29,829 bases of DNA from Ardenticatenales bacterium. Lineage in GTDB: Bacteria > Chloroflexota > Anaerolineae > Promineifilales > Promineifilaceae. The translations under genes and the position numbers were made by a program. Positions 7,876-15,499 of the stretch are shown here, in pieces (the first letter of the stretch is position 1; each line of letters starts with the position of its first letter). The notes under the pieces were generated by a model. That model made no database searches. It was not told the origin of the DNA and worked only from the letters and a program-made list of their open reading frames with translations. Location of the stretch: assembly GCA_020634575.1 (NCBI GenBank), contig JACKBM010000066.1, positions 1-29,829 on the forward strand. Reading direction: 5' to 3'.

Positions 7876-8982
7876 ATGTACCCGCTTGAGGAGATTGCCG
7901 CCGATCTGGATAGTTTCCGCCAGGCTGTTGACCAGGGTCTGGCCTATCGTCCCCTCTACGTCAAATTTAAGCTGATCTGGCGCTGCAACCTGCGTTGCGG
8001 CATGTGCAACCATTGGCGCGAGGATCGGGACGAACCGCTGACGCTGGCCGAACTCCGGCCGGTTGTCGACGACCTGGCGGCCCTCGGTTGCCGCAAGGTC
8101 CACATCACCGGCGGTGAGCCGACTCTGCACCCTGAGTTGCCCGAACTCATCGCCTACATGAGTGCGCGCAATATTCGCGTCAATATCACCACCAACGGCA
8201 CCCTCCTCACCAAAAACCGCGCCCGCGCCCTGGCTGAGGCCGGTCTGCGCGGCGCCAGCATCTCGCTGGATAGCCCGGAAGCGCGCCTGCATGATAAGGT
8301 CCGCGGCGTTAAAGGCGCCTGGAAAAAAACAGTCAAGGGCGCCCGGCGCCTGGCTCGCTATCTAGACAAGCACAAAGGCAAGATCCGCATCAACACGGTT
8401 GTAGGCCGGGCCAACTATGCCAGCCTCGGCGCGCTGCCCGACCTGGCCCGCGAACTGGGCGCAGCGACTCTGAACCTCATCCCCCTGGACGACCATACGG
8501 GTGAGCGGCTGCGCCTGAACAAGCAGCAGATCATGGATTACAATGAGCGCATCGCGCCGGAGATTGCGGCCAAAGGGTTGGCTTACGGGCTGTTAGCCCA
8601 TGAAGATGAGGCGTATCCCTTTGGACGGAGCAAGGAGCGGATTGCCCTGAGCAAGGCGGGGGAATATGCGCTGGGTTATTACGAAGAGAATCCTTGTTTT
8701 GCCCCGTTTACCCATGCGCTGATCAATCATGACGGCCAGGTCAGCATTTGCTGCATGTTGCGGGACCGGCCGGTTCTGGGCAATTTACGCCAGCAGTCGT
8801 TCCGCGACATCTGGCACGGGGAAGCGTACGGCGCCATCCGCCAGATGGGGCAGCGCCCCCTGTTCGCCGCCTGCCGGCAATGTGATGACTTTTTGGGCCA
8901 GAATCAGCAAATGGTTGAAATGCTTCAGCTCAAGTCAGCAAACATGTCGTCGTTGTCAAAATCCGCCGCCAATAGCGCCTGA
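7876..8982 (+). CDS. Radical SAM protein with SPASM-like C-terminal cysteines
   Basis: A radical S-adenosylmethionine enzyme of 368 residues. The [4Fe-4S] motif C-x3-C-x2-C is CNLRCGMC at residues 37-44. ITGGEPTLHP (SAM-binding GGE), ITTNGT and ASISLDSP follow. The C-terminal part has CF, ICC and ACRQC clusters with LGNLRQQSFRDIWHG, the pattern of SPASM or twitch domains that bind extra Fe-S clusters. The substrate is unknown; such proteins modify peptides, sugars or cofactors. In-frame GTG 7849 and ATG 7858 exist, but a TTGCCG-N17-GATAAT promoter ends six bases before ATG 7876, so a leaderless start there is preferred. The last 58 bases overlap the zinc-finger gene tail to tail. GT4 genes nearby hint at a glycan or glycopeptide pathway. 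Confidence 0.88.
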   Translation: MYPLEEIAADLDSFRQAVDQGLAYRPLYVKFKLIWRCNLRCGMCNHWREDRDEPLTLAELRPVVDDLAALGCRKVHITGGEPTLHPELPELIAYMSARNIRVNITTNGTLLTKNRARALAEAGLRGASISLDSPEARLHDKVRGVKGAWKKTVKGARRLARYLDKHKGKIRINTVVGRANYASLGALPDLARELGAATLNLIPLDDHTGERLRLNKQQIMDYNERIAPEIAAKGLAYGLLAHEDEAYPFGRSKERIALSKAGEYALGYYEENPCFAPFTHALINHDGQVSICCMLRDRPVLGNLRQQSFRDIWHGEAYGAIRQMGQRPLFAACRQCDDFLGQNQQMVEMLQLKSANMSSLSKSAANSA

Positions 8983-9206
8983 TCAAAAGCAGCATAATCC
9001 TGCTCGTCGAACGTCTTGGCGACCTGGGCGATCTCGATGGGTTCGGCCAGCCCCTGCTCACAGGCAGTACAGAGAACGCCGCCATGAACCATGGCCACAT
9101 GCTCGTCACAGTAGCGCCGGCCGCATTTGCCACAGGTCGCTACCGCCTTATTATCACATTGATGCGGCACCAAAAAGCCGATGATCATGGCACATTGTTT
9201 TGCCAC
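8925..9206 (-). CDS. Small zinc-finger protein, B-box-like
   Basis: A 93-residue protein whose first half carries eight candidate zinc ligands: Cys17, Cys25, Cys28, Cys33, His36, His41, Cys46 and Cys49, spaced like a B-box or cross-brace finger that binds two zincs. The second half is acidic, and no catalytic domain is visible, so a binding or adaptor role is likely. The GTG start is chosen because GGGAGG lies eight bases before it. Its 3' end overlaps the radical SAM gene by 58 bases in antisense, and its start codon is only 14 bases from that of the divergent GT4 gene, so its promoter must lie inside that neighbour. The regular ligand spacing argues strongly that it is real. Confidence 0.75.
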   Translation of the reverse strand: MAKQCAMIIGFLVPHQCDNKAVATCGKCGRRYCDEHVAMVHGGVLCTACEQGLAEPIEIAQVAKTFDEQDYAAFDQALLAADFDNDDMFADLS

Positions 9207-9220
9207 AGCAGGGTCCTCCC

Positions 9221-10363
9221 ATGCGAATTTGTCTGCTAACGCCTAAGTATCCCCCAGATCCCGGTGGTTTGGCAATCTCCGCGCGGCGGATTGCTCAGGG
9301 TCTGGCCGCCGCTGGCCATCAACTCCATCTTTGCTACCCGCAGCCGCAGCTCGCCCCCGGCGAATGGCAAACCATTCAGGACGGCGATCTCCTATGCCAT
9401 CCCTTTGGCCCGCAGCGCCGCCCCGATGATGCGCTCATGGAATGGTTTGAATGGATCGTGGCCCTGCACCAGCAATACAAATTTGATATCTTGCACGGCC
9501 ATTATCTCGTCGGCGCCGGCTGGGTCACCGTTTACGCCGGCCGCTACCTGGGCATCCCGACGGTCGTCAGCCCCCGCGGCAATGATCTGGAGCGAACCGT
9601 TTTTGCCCCGGCGGAAGCCGCACCCATCCTGTATGCCTTGAGCTGGGCCGATGGGGTGGCGGCCGTTTCCCAGGATCTGGCGCGGAAGGCCCAGGCGCTG
9701 GCCGGCGGCCGCCTGGTCTCGGTCATCCACAATGGCGTCAATGCTGATCTATTCCAGCCCGGTCCGCCTGCTCCTGACCTGCGCGCCGAGCTTGGGCTCA
9801 AGCCGGACGCGCCCCTACTTGGTTTTGTCGGCGAGGCCCGGCAAAAAAAGGGTCTGAGCGAGCTGCTTCTGGCCCAGGCTGAGCTCACCGCACGGGCCCC
9901 CGGCACGCCGCCGGCCTTGCTGCTCATCGGCGACGTCCGCCCTAAGGACAAGGAGATCCTGAGCCTGTTCCGCAAACAAAACCCGGGCGTTAAGGTCCGC
10001 CGTCTGCCTTACGTGCTTGAGCCAGAGCGGTTGGTCACGCTCTACAATAGTCTGGATCTGTTGCTTCTACCCTCGCGCCGGGACGGGTTGCCGAATAGTC
10101 TGTTGGAAGGGATGGCCTGTGCCCGGCCGGTGCTGGCCACCGCCGTCGGCGGCATCCCGGATGCGCTGGAGGATGGTGTATCCGGCGTTTTGTTGCCACC
10201 CCGCGATGTAGCTGCGCTCGTCAACGCCATCACAGCCCTGCTGGCTGACCCGGAACGGCGGGCGGAACTCGGCCAGGCGGCCCGCGCCCGTGTGCTGGCT
10301 GATTTCCGGCCGGAGCAAGAGATTGCCGGTTATCTGGCCCTATATGCGCGACTGTTGGGGTGA
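9221..10363 (+). CDS. GT4-family glycosyltransferase
   Basis: A cytosolic or membrane-associated retaining glycosyltransferase of 380 residues with a GT-B fold. The N-terminal Rossmann half begins MRICLLTPKYPPDPGG, the glycine-rich acceptor loop. The C-terminal half has LGFVGEARQKKGLSELL and the E-x7-E-type donor motif in SRRDGLPNSLLEGMACARPVLAT. A frame extends to TTG 9200, but ATG 9221 has the family N-terminus and an AGGG site. It faces the zinc-finger gene head to head and could also be read from the radical SAM transcript, which lacks a visible terminator before it. Donor and acceptor sugars are not determinable. It ends at a 15-base-pair hairpin shared with the convergent second GT4 gene. 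Confidence 0.92.
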   Translation: MRICLLTPKYPPDPGGLAISARRIAQGLAAAGHQLHLCYPQPQLAPGEWQTIQDGDLLCHPFGPQRRPDDALMEWFEWIVALHQQYKFDILHGHYLVGAGWVTVYAGRYLGIPTVVSPRGNDLERTVFAPAEAAPILYALSWADGVAAVSQDLARKAQALAGGRLVSVIHNGVNADLFQPGPPAPDLRAELGLKPDAPLLGFVGEARQKKGLSELLLAQAELTARAPGTPPALLLIGDVRPKDKEILSLFRKQNPGVKVRRLPYVLEPERLVTLYNSLDLLLLPSRRDGLPNSLLEGMACARPVLATAVGGIPDALEDGVSGVLLPPRDVAALVNAITALLADPERRAELGQAARARVLADFRPEQEIAGYLALYARLLG

Positions 10364-10371
10364 GGGGTTGC

Positions 10372-10405
10372 CCAACCCGTCGGGTTGGCTAACCCGACAG
10401 GTTGG
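10372..10405. repeat. CCAACCCG hairpin between convergent GT4 genes
   Basis: Two tandem palindromic units pair into a 15-base stem with one mismatch and a GGCT loop (arms 10372-10386 and 10391-10405). It starts nine bases after one GT4 stop and contains the stop codon and last codons of the other (C-terminus ANLSG). It probably acts as a two-way terminator. Confidence 0.7.
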
Positions 10406-11555
10406 CGTAAACAGCTAGCAACTGTTCCACCGCCCGGTCCCAGCCCATCTCCGCCCGCACGCGGGCGGCCGCTTTACGTCCCATGGCAGCGGCCCGCTCC
10501 GGCTCAGCCAGCAGCTGGCTGATTTGCCGGGCCAAATCCACCGGATCCTCGGGCAGGAAAAGCTGAATCTCCTCATCCGCATAAGCGATTTCGCGCACCA
10601 CCGGCAGGTTGGCCGCTACTGTTGGCCGGCCACAGGCCATATATTCCAGCACTTTGAGCGGGCAACAGCCCTGGGTGACATTGCGGTCATTGAAGCCAAG
10701 GGGAGCCACGCAAAGGTCGGCCTGGCGAATCAGTGCCGGCAGCTGCTCGTGGGGAATCGGTGGTTCGATGAGGAGCTGTTCCTCAACACCGAGCCGACGC
10801 GCCTGTTTCTGCAACGCCTTACGTTGCCGTTTGCGCCCCCGGCCGATTAGCTTGAGCTGCACCGGCCGGTCCGCTTCCACCAGCGGCAGCGCCGCCACCA
10901 GCACATCCAGCCCCTGCCAGTCGGCCAGCGTCCCCGTGTAGAGCAGGGTGTACGCTGCAGCGGCCGGCGCCGGTCCCGGATGGTACAGGGACGTGTCGAC
11001 GCCGTTAGGGATGACGGTGATTTTCTCACGTGGCACCCGCAGCGACGCAATGTAATCCGCCGTCACCCGTGAGGGGCAAATGATGGCGTCGGCCGCGTGC
11101 AGGGTGGCCGCTTCCTGTTCGCGCAGCTTGTCGAGCAGCGGTGACCCTTCCAGGGCCTCGTAATGGTATTTCATCTCGATGCTGGGCAGCCCATTGACCT
11201 CATAAAGCAGTTTGAACGGCCGCGCTGCGCCAAAATGGGATACGAGGGGAAAGCCAGCCCAGATTGAACGCACATGGACAATTTCATAGTCCGCCCGCTC
11301 CTGGAGGTGCGCCAGGACAAATTGCCCATACACGCCGGCTCGCCGCAAAAAATTCTGGTCGCCAGTCGAGGGCACCCGCCACAGGTTGGCCCCTTCATAA
11401 CATTCTTGTAGCGGCAAATTGGGATCGCCGGCCGTAATTAACGACATCTTGTAGCCAGCTTTGACCAAACCTCGTGTAAAATAGGTGATATGGGTGCTGG
11501 CACCTTTTGGACTGGGGACCAAATCAAAGGCGGCATAAAGAGCTTTCGGCATCAT
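10389..11555 (-). CDS. GT4-family glycosyltransferase, second copy
   Basis: A retaining GT-B glycosyltransferase of 388 residues. It opens with LYAAFDLVPSPKGASTHI (acceptor loop) and has YEVNGLPSIEMKY, IPNGVDTSLYHPGP, LLYTGTLADWQGLDVLVAALP and CPLKVLEYMACGRPTVAAN, which are GT4 donor-site blocks. It is clearly diverged from the 9221 gene, so the two are not a recent duplication. Three ATGs occur in a row (11558, 11555, 11552). A TACAAT box at 11562-11567 ends six bases before the second, suggesting a leaderless start there; a longer frame to 11612 is possible but has no support. The last codons and stop lie in the shared hairpin repeat. It is divergent from the membrane-protein operon, 44 bases apart. 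Confidence 0.9.
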   Translation of the reverse strand: MMPKALYAAFDLVPSPKGASTHITYFTRGLVKAGYKMSLITAGDPNLPLQECYEGANLWRVPSTGDQNFLRRAGVYGQFVLAHLQERADYEIVHVRSIWAGFPLVSHFGAARPFKLLYEVNGLPSIEMKYHYEALEGSPLLDKLREQEAATLHAADAIICPSRVTADYIASLRVPREKITVIPNGVDTSLYHPGPAPAAAAYTLLYTGTLADWQGLDVLVAALPLVEADRPVQLKLIGRGRKRQRKALQKQARRLGVEEQLLIEPPIPHEQLPALIRQADLCVAPLGFNDRNVTQGCCPLKVLEYMACGRPTVAANLPVVREIAYADEEIQLFLPEDPVDLARQISQLLAEPERAAAMGRKAAARVRAEMGWDRAVEQLLAVYANLSG

Positions 11556-11561
11556 CATGCG

Positions 11562-11590
11562 ATTGTAATCGAAACCGCGCGCCCTGACAT
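11562..11590 (-). promoter_or_regulatory. Promoter for the second GT4 gene
   Basis: On the minus strand ATGTCA (11590-11585) is 17 bases from TACAAT (11567-11562), which is followed by six bases and an ATG. The -35 matches the consensus at four of six bases. Confidence 0.45.
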
Positions 11591-11599
11591 TGAGGCAAT

Positions 11600-12433
11600 A
11601 TGAGCTCACCAATTCATCTGGATTTTAATCAGGCGCCGGCCGATATCGTCGAAATCATGGACGAAACCCGGGCCCAGGCAGCCATCAGCCAGGCCCAGGC
11701 CAAACAGTATCGGCGTTTACTCTGGCTCCTCTTCTTTGCCGGCCTGGCCATGTTTTTGGTGGATTTCCTCCTGGGCTACAACTTCCTCACTTGCAGCATC
11801 GTCGGTGTCGTGCTGATTCTGCTTACCCTGGGCGGCCGGTACCTGCTGCGTCATCGTCTGCAACCACCCCGCTTTGGCAGCCAATTTGACCTGACCCGGG
11901 ATCTGCTTCACACCATTCGTGACGATATCCCCGCCAAAAAGACGATTGTAGGTCAGCTGGATCTGACCGGCGCGCGCCAGGAAAGCAAGCGGTATCGACA
12001 AAAGAAGGCTGCGTCAGGCCGCCCCGTTTCGTATTACCGCGACGAATGGCTCAAGCTAAAGGGCAATCTTTACGACGGCAACGTGCTGCGTCTGTCGCTT
12101 GTCGAAAAGGAGAAGGTCCGTGAGGGTTTCTACAAACGTAGTCGCATCAGTGGTAAACGCAAATGGAAAACGGGCTCCAGTAACGCCATTCACATGGCCA
12201 GCATCGGCATCAGCGCCAACCCGGATCGCTTTGTCGTGCCGCCGGTGGATTTGACCGGCCGGTCCATCCCCGAAAGCCGCTTTGCCGTCGCCGAATCAGC
12301 CGTCGGCCAGGGGCGCGTCAGCCTGAAACTGGTCGCTTCCCAGCCTATTGGCGCCTGGGATGTGCTTAATGCGCTCCAGTTCGCCTACCAGCATATCGAA
12401 CCACGCCAGCCCAAGCCCGGGCAGGAAAGCTAA
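11600..12433 (+). CDS. Membrane protein of unknown function, two N-terminal helices
   Basis: A 277-residue protein I do not recognise. Residues 1-39 are soluble and Ala/Gln-rich (helical), two hydrophobic segments at about 40-60 and 63-83 form a membrane hairpin, and about 190 basic soluble residues follow, including a lysine- and arginine-rich stretch and a regular beta-type segment near 195-260. With both helices spanning, the large domain should be cytoplasmic. GAGG lies four bases before the ATG. It is followed after three bases by the beta-propeller gene, so they form an operon and perhaps a complex. It is divergent from a GT4 gene, which hints at envelope assembly, but this is positional inference only. 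Confidence 0.8.
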   Translation: MSSPIHLDFNQAPADIVEIMDETRAQAAISQAQAKQYRRLLWLLFFAGLAMFLVDFLLGYNFLTCSIVGVVLILLTLGGRYLLRHRLQPPRFGSQFDLTRDLLHTIRDDIPAKKTIVGQLDLTGARQESKRYRQKKAASGRPVSYYRDEWLKLKGNLYDGNVLRLSLVEKEKVREGFYKRSRISGKRKWKTGSSNAIHMASIGISANPDRFVVPPVDLTGRSIPESRFAVAESAVGQGRVSLKLVASQPIGAWDVLNALQFAYQHIEPRQPKPGQES

Positions 12434-12436
12434 ACT

Positions 12437-14005
12437 ATGGGACAAAACCGCAATCTCTTCATCTTCGGCATCGCTGCCGTTATGATGGTCCTCGTCATGA
12501 TCGTGGCCGTCATCTTTACGCTGCTCAGCCTGGGCGACCGCGACAAAACGTCCACCGAAGTTGTCTGGTCGATTGACGCCCAGCTGGCGCCCAGTGTCAA
12601 CGCAACGGATGTGACCGGCGACAATGAGCGCGATGTTTTTGTTGAAGATTTGCGTTCCATCCGCATTCTGGATGGTAACGGTCAGGAGATCACGCGGCGC
12701 GATTACGATAATGAGCATACCTCCACCCAGGGCGACGCGGATGGCGACGGCCTTATCGACGTCCTGGCCTATTATCGGGCGCCGCAGCCGCATGTTGAGC
12801 TGTTTAACGGGTTAGGCGAGACGCTTTGGGAGCGCGATGTCCCCACCGGACCGCCCTCAAGAGCGCTGGCGGTAGATTTTGATGGCGATCGGCGCAGTGA
12901 ATTTGTCATTGGCGATGTCAATCTGGGTCTGCTGGCGCTGTCGTCGACAGGTGAAATTCTCTGGCAACGAGATTATCCAAATAACCTTTCCAGCCTGCGC
13001 GGCCTGGACGATGTGCGCACCGGCCGCGGCTCGCTGGTGGTGATGGGGTTGGAAAGCGGTGAGGTTGAGGTCCTGGACAGCCGGGGCGAGTTGGTCTGGG
13101 AAGAGTATGCGTTTAGCGGTTTGCGCCGTTTGCGCTCTTTCCCCTTGTCTGACTCGGCCAGCAACATCGTCGCCATAGGCGAAGTAGGCGGCGATTTGAG
13201 CATTTATGATCCGGCCGGTGAGCTGATCTGGTTTACGGATGTGGGCCAGGCGGTGAATGAGATCCGGCCGGTCGAGATCGATGGCGATCCGGCCACGACC
13301 GAGGTGCTGGTCGGCGGCAAGGATGGTGGCGTCTGGGCCTTCAGCGAAGTGGGCAACCAGATTTTTAGCGATTTCCTCAATGATAAGGTCAACGAGATCA
13401 TCAGCTACAATGACGCCGCTCTGGGCGGGCCGGTTGCCGTCGTGGGCGATGATACCGGCCGGGTGGCCATCTATGGCGTCGGCGGCGAGAAGCTGGCCGA
13501 CTTTGATGTCGATGGCTCCGTCAGCCGGCTGGAAGCAGCCAAGCTGGGCGACGACCAGGGCTTCCTGGTGGCGGACGCCGTCAGTCTGACTTACTACCGC
13601 ACCGCCATCCACACGGCGCCCATTCTCTACTCGCCCCTGTTGGCCGGCCTTGCCTCGTGCTTTCTCATCGCCATCGTCGCCTTCCTGTTCAGTCGCCTTA
13701 AGCCGGCGCCCACACTCAAAGTCAACGCGCAACAGCTCACCGTCGAAGCACAAAAAGCGCGCCGCCGCATGATCTACGAGAACATCAATGACGTAAAAGC
13801 AATGCAAAAAGAGGGCGCTGTCGACGGCGAATCCTACCTGGCACGGATGCAGGAATTGCGGGGCGAACTGGCCGAAGTGAACCAGGCGCTCATGGAGCTG
13901 GGCGAGCCGATTAAACCGGAGACATTCAGCTGCCCTCATTGCCACGGCACCTTGGAACTGGGAACCGACCGCTGCGAATATTGTGGCCAGATTGTGATCA
14001 TGTAG
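12437..14005 (+). CDS. Beta-propeller membrane protein with cytoplasmic zinc ribbon
   Basis: A 522-residue protein of unusual order. A membrane helix at 9-32 is followed by an extracytoplasmic region of ~350 residues with FG-GAP/VCBS-like and PQQ-like repeats: DVTGDNERDVFV, DADGDGLIDVL, DFDGDRRSEFVIGDV and recurrent GELVW or GEILW strands typical of seven- or eight-bladed propellers with calcium-binding Asp-rich loops. A second helix at 394-418, a helical or coiled-coil stretch at ~430-490 and a C-terminal zinc ribbon (Cys499, Cys502, Cys513, Cys516) follow. Topology would place the propeller outside and the ribbon inside, suggesting transmembrane sensing or scaffolding. GGAAAG precedes the start. 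Function is unknown; it is co-transcribed with the preceding membrane protein. Confidence 0.88.
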   Translation: MGQNRNLFIFGIAAVMMVLVMIVAVIFTLLSLGDRDKTSTEVVWSIDAQLAPSVNATDVTGDNERDVFVEDLRSIRILDGNGQEITRRDYDNEHTSTQGDADGDGLIDVLAYYRAPQPHVELFNGLGETLWERDVPTGPPSRALAVDFDGDRRSEFVIGDVNLGLLALSSTGEILWQRDYPNNLSSLRGLDDVRTGRGSLVVMGLESGEVEVLDSRGELVWEEYAFSGLRRLRSFPLSDSASNIVAIGEVGGDLSIYDPAGELIWFTDVGQAVNEIRPVEIDGDPATTEVLVGGKDGGVWAFSEVGNQIFSDFLNDKVNEIISYNDAALGGPVAVVGDDTGRVAIYGVGGEKLADFDVDGSVSRLEAAKLGDDQGFLVADAVSLTYYRTAIHTAPILYSPLLAGLASCFLIAIVAFLFSRLKPAPTLKVNAQQLTVEAQKARRRMIYENINDVKAMQKEGAVDGESYLARMQELRGELAEVNQALMELGEPIKPETFSCPHCHGTLELGTDRCEYCGQIVIM

Positions 14006-14194
14006 CTGGTCAGGGAAATTGAGGGCTAGCAATCTGGCTGGCATTGTCATCCGCATTGGTTCGGGGATCCATACGTCGCCCGAATCACATACCCTAACGA
14101 GCTTTTGCTACACACTGATGGTAAGGTTTGGGCTGGGCCAATCCCCGGTTTGAGAGATAATTATCTAATTATTGTCCGCTCTTGATCCGGCCTT
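14006..14194. other. Intergenic spacer with a 12-base palindrome
   Basis: No gene is visible. The perfect palindrome AGATAATTATCT at 14155-14166, within AT-rich DNA 29 bases upstream of the MFS start, is the only clear structure and may be an operator or promoter core. No convincing -35/-10 pair or ribosome site was found. Confidence 0.4.
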
Positions 14195-15451
14195 ATGCTT
14201 CTTTCCATCCGCAATTTCAGCCCCAGTGTCCGCGCTTATCTGGCTGCTTCCTTTTTGCTGGGTATCTCAATTGACGGAATTCTGGCGGTGCTATTCAACC
14301 TGTATCTCCTGCGGCTGGGCTACAGCACGGAGTTCATTGGTATTGTCAACGCGGTCGGGTTGTTCGGTTTTGCCGGGGGGAGCCTGGTCGCCGGGGCGCT
14401 GGGTAGCCGGTTGGGCAGCCGGCGGATGTTGCAGCTGGCCACGCTGCTGGTGAGTCTGGGTTTGCTGCTGTTGTCGAGCTCCGGCTGGGTACCGGCCGGT
14501 TGGCAAGGCGCCTGGCTGGCGGGCAGCTACGTCACGATTTTCCTTGGCCAGGCCAGCTTTTTTGTCAATGGCAGCCCATTTATGATGGGTTCGGCGGTAA
14601 CTGCTGATCGGAGTACGCTCTTTTCCGTCCAGACAGCGGTCCAATCGCTGGCGGCCTTTAGCGGCAGCTTCGTGGGCGGCTTCCTGCCGGAACTGCTCGC
14701 CCATTTCCTGGGCCGGCCACTGGACGATCCCGTCACCTTTCTCATTCCCATTCAAAGCCTGGTTGTCATATCCCTATTGGCGGCAATTCAAGTCTACCGA
14801 ACCGTCGAACCAAGGCAGATGGCCAGCCCAGCTGTGACCGACAAAACCAGGCCCGGTCTCCGAATGAGCTGGGCCGGCATACCGTTGGCCCTGATTCTCC
14901 TTATCTCCTTCATTCGCCTGTTGCAGGTGGCCGGGCTGGGCGCCGTCACTACCTTTTTTAACGTCTACCTGGATACTGAGCTGCACGTTTCCACCTCGGG
15001 CATCGGCATTCTGACCTCGCTCAGCCGGGTCATCGGGGTGCCGGCGGCGCTGCTCGTGCCCCGCCTGACCCGCCGTTTCGACAATCTGCCGGTGGCCATC
15101 GTTGGCACGTTGCTCAGTGCCCTGTTCCTGGTGCCGGTGGCGCTGGTACCCAATTGGCTGGCAGCCGGCAGCGGCTACATCGCTTCGCGGATGATGGTGA
15201 GCGTGCGCTTTCCGGCGTTCCAGATCTACGTGCTGGAGCGCTTTGAAGAGCGCTGGCAATCCCTGGTCTCCGGAGCGATGTCGATGGCGGCCGGGCTCAG
15301 CTTTGCCTTGATGGCTCTGGGCGGCGGCTATATCGCGGCCGGCTTCAGCTTCCGCGAGCTCTTCCTCCTGGGTGCTGCGCTGACGGCCCTGAGCGCCTTC
15401 ATGCTTCTCGTCGTTCAGGCGCAAACAAAACGGCGGGTTGGCCGCGAATGA
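14195..15451 (+). CDS. MFS transporter
   Basis: A 418-residue inner-membrane transporter of the major facilitator superfamily with about twelve hydrophobic segments in two halves. The first half contains GILAVLFNLYLLRLGYSTEFIGIVNAVG and GSRLGSRRMLQL, the loop 2-3 basic signature; a central cytoplasmic loop near 205-225 precedes the second half, which begins IPLALILLISFIRLL. The substrate cannot be read from the sequence; drug or sugar efflux is typical. There is no good ribosome site before ATG 14195. The stop codon and final GRE codons lie inside the left arm of a 21-base-pair perfect inverted repeat. It meets a different MFS gene tail to tail, and the two are not close paralogues by eye. 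Confidence 0.9.
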   Translation: MLLSIRNFSPSVRAYLAASFLLGISIDGILAVLFNLYLLRLGYSTEFIGIVNAVGLFGFAGGSLVAGALGSRLGSRRMLQLATLLVSLGLLLLSSSGWVPAGWQGAWLAGSYVTIFLGQASFFVNGSPFMMGSAVTADRSTLFSVQTAVQSLAAFSGSFVGGFLPELLAHFLGRPLDDPVTFLIPIQSLVVISLLAAIQVYRTVEPRQMASPAVTDKTRPGLRMSWAGIPLALILLISFIRLLQVAGLGAVTTFFNVYLDTELHVSTSGIGILTSLSRVIGVPAALLVPRLTRRFDNLPVAIVGTLLSALFLVPVALVPNWLAAGSGYIASRMMVSVRFPAFQIYVLERFEERWQSLVSGAMSMAAGLSFALMALGGGYIAAGFSFRELFLLGAALTALSAFMLLVVQAQTKRRVGRE

Positions 15452-15493
15452 CGCTAATTTTCCCCATTTGCGAAAATTAGCGTCATTCGCGGC
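15441..15493. repeat. GCCGCGAATG inverted repeat, copy A
   Basis: Perfect 21-base arms (15441-15461 and 15473-15493) flank an 11-base loop. The left arm contains the stop codon of the upstream MFS gene, and the right arm ends six bases before the end of the convergent MFS gene. It is likely a two-way terminator. A related copy with 24-base arms is at 18816-18875. Confidence 0.85.
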
Positions 15494-15499
15494 GAATTC

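Noticed and set aside
12857..14056. Open frame of ~400 codons antisense to the beta-propeller gene
   Set aside because: It has no recognisable domain, and its length follows from the GC-rich codons of the real gene, whose propeller and zinc-ribbon motifs are clear.
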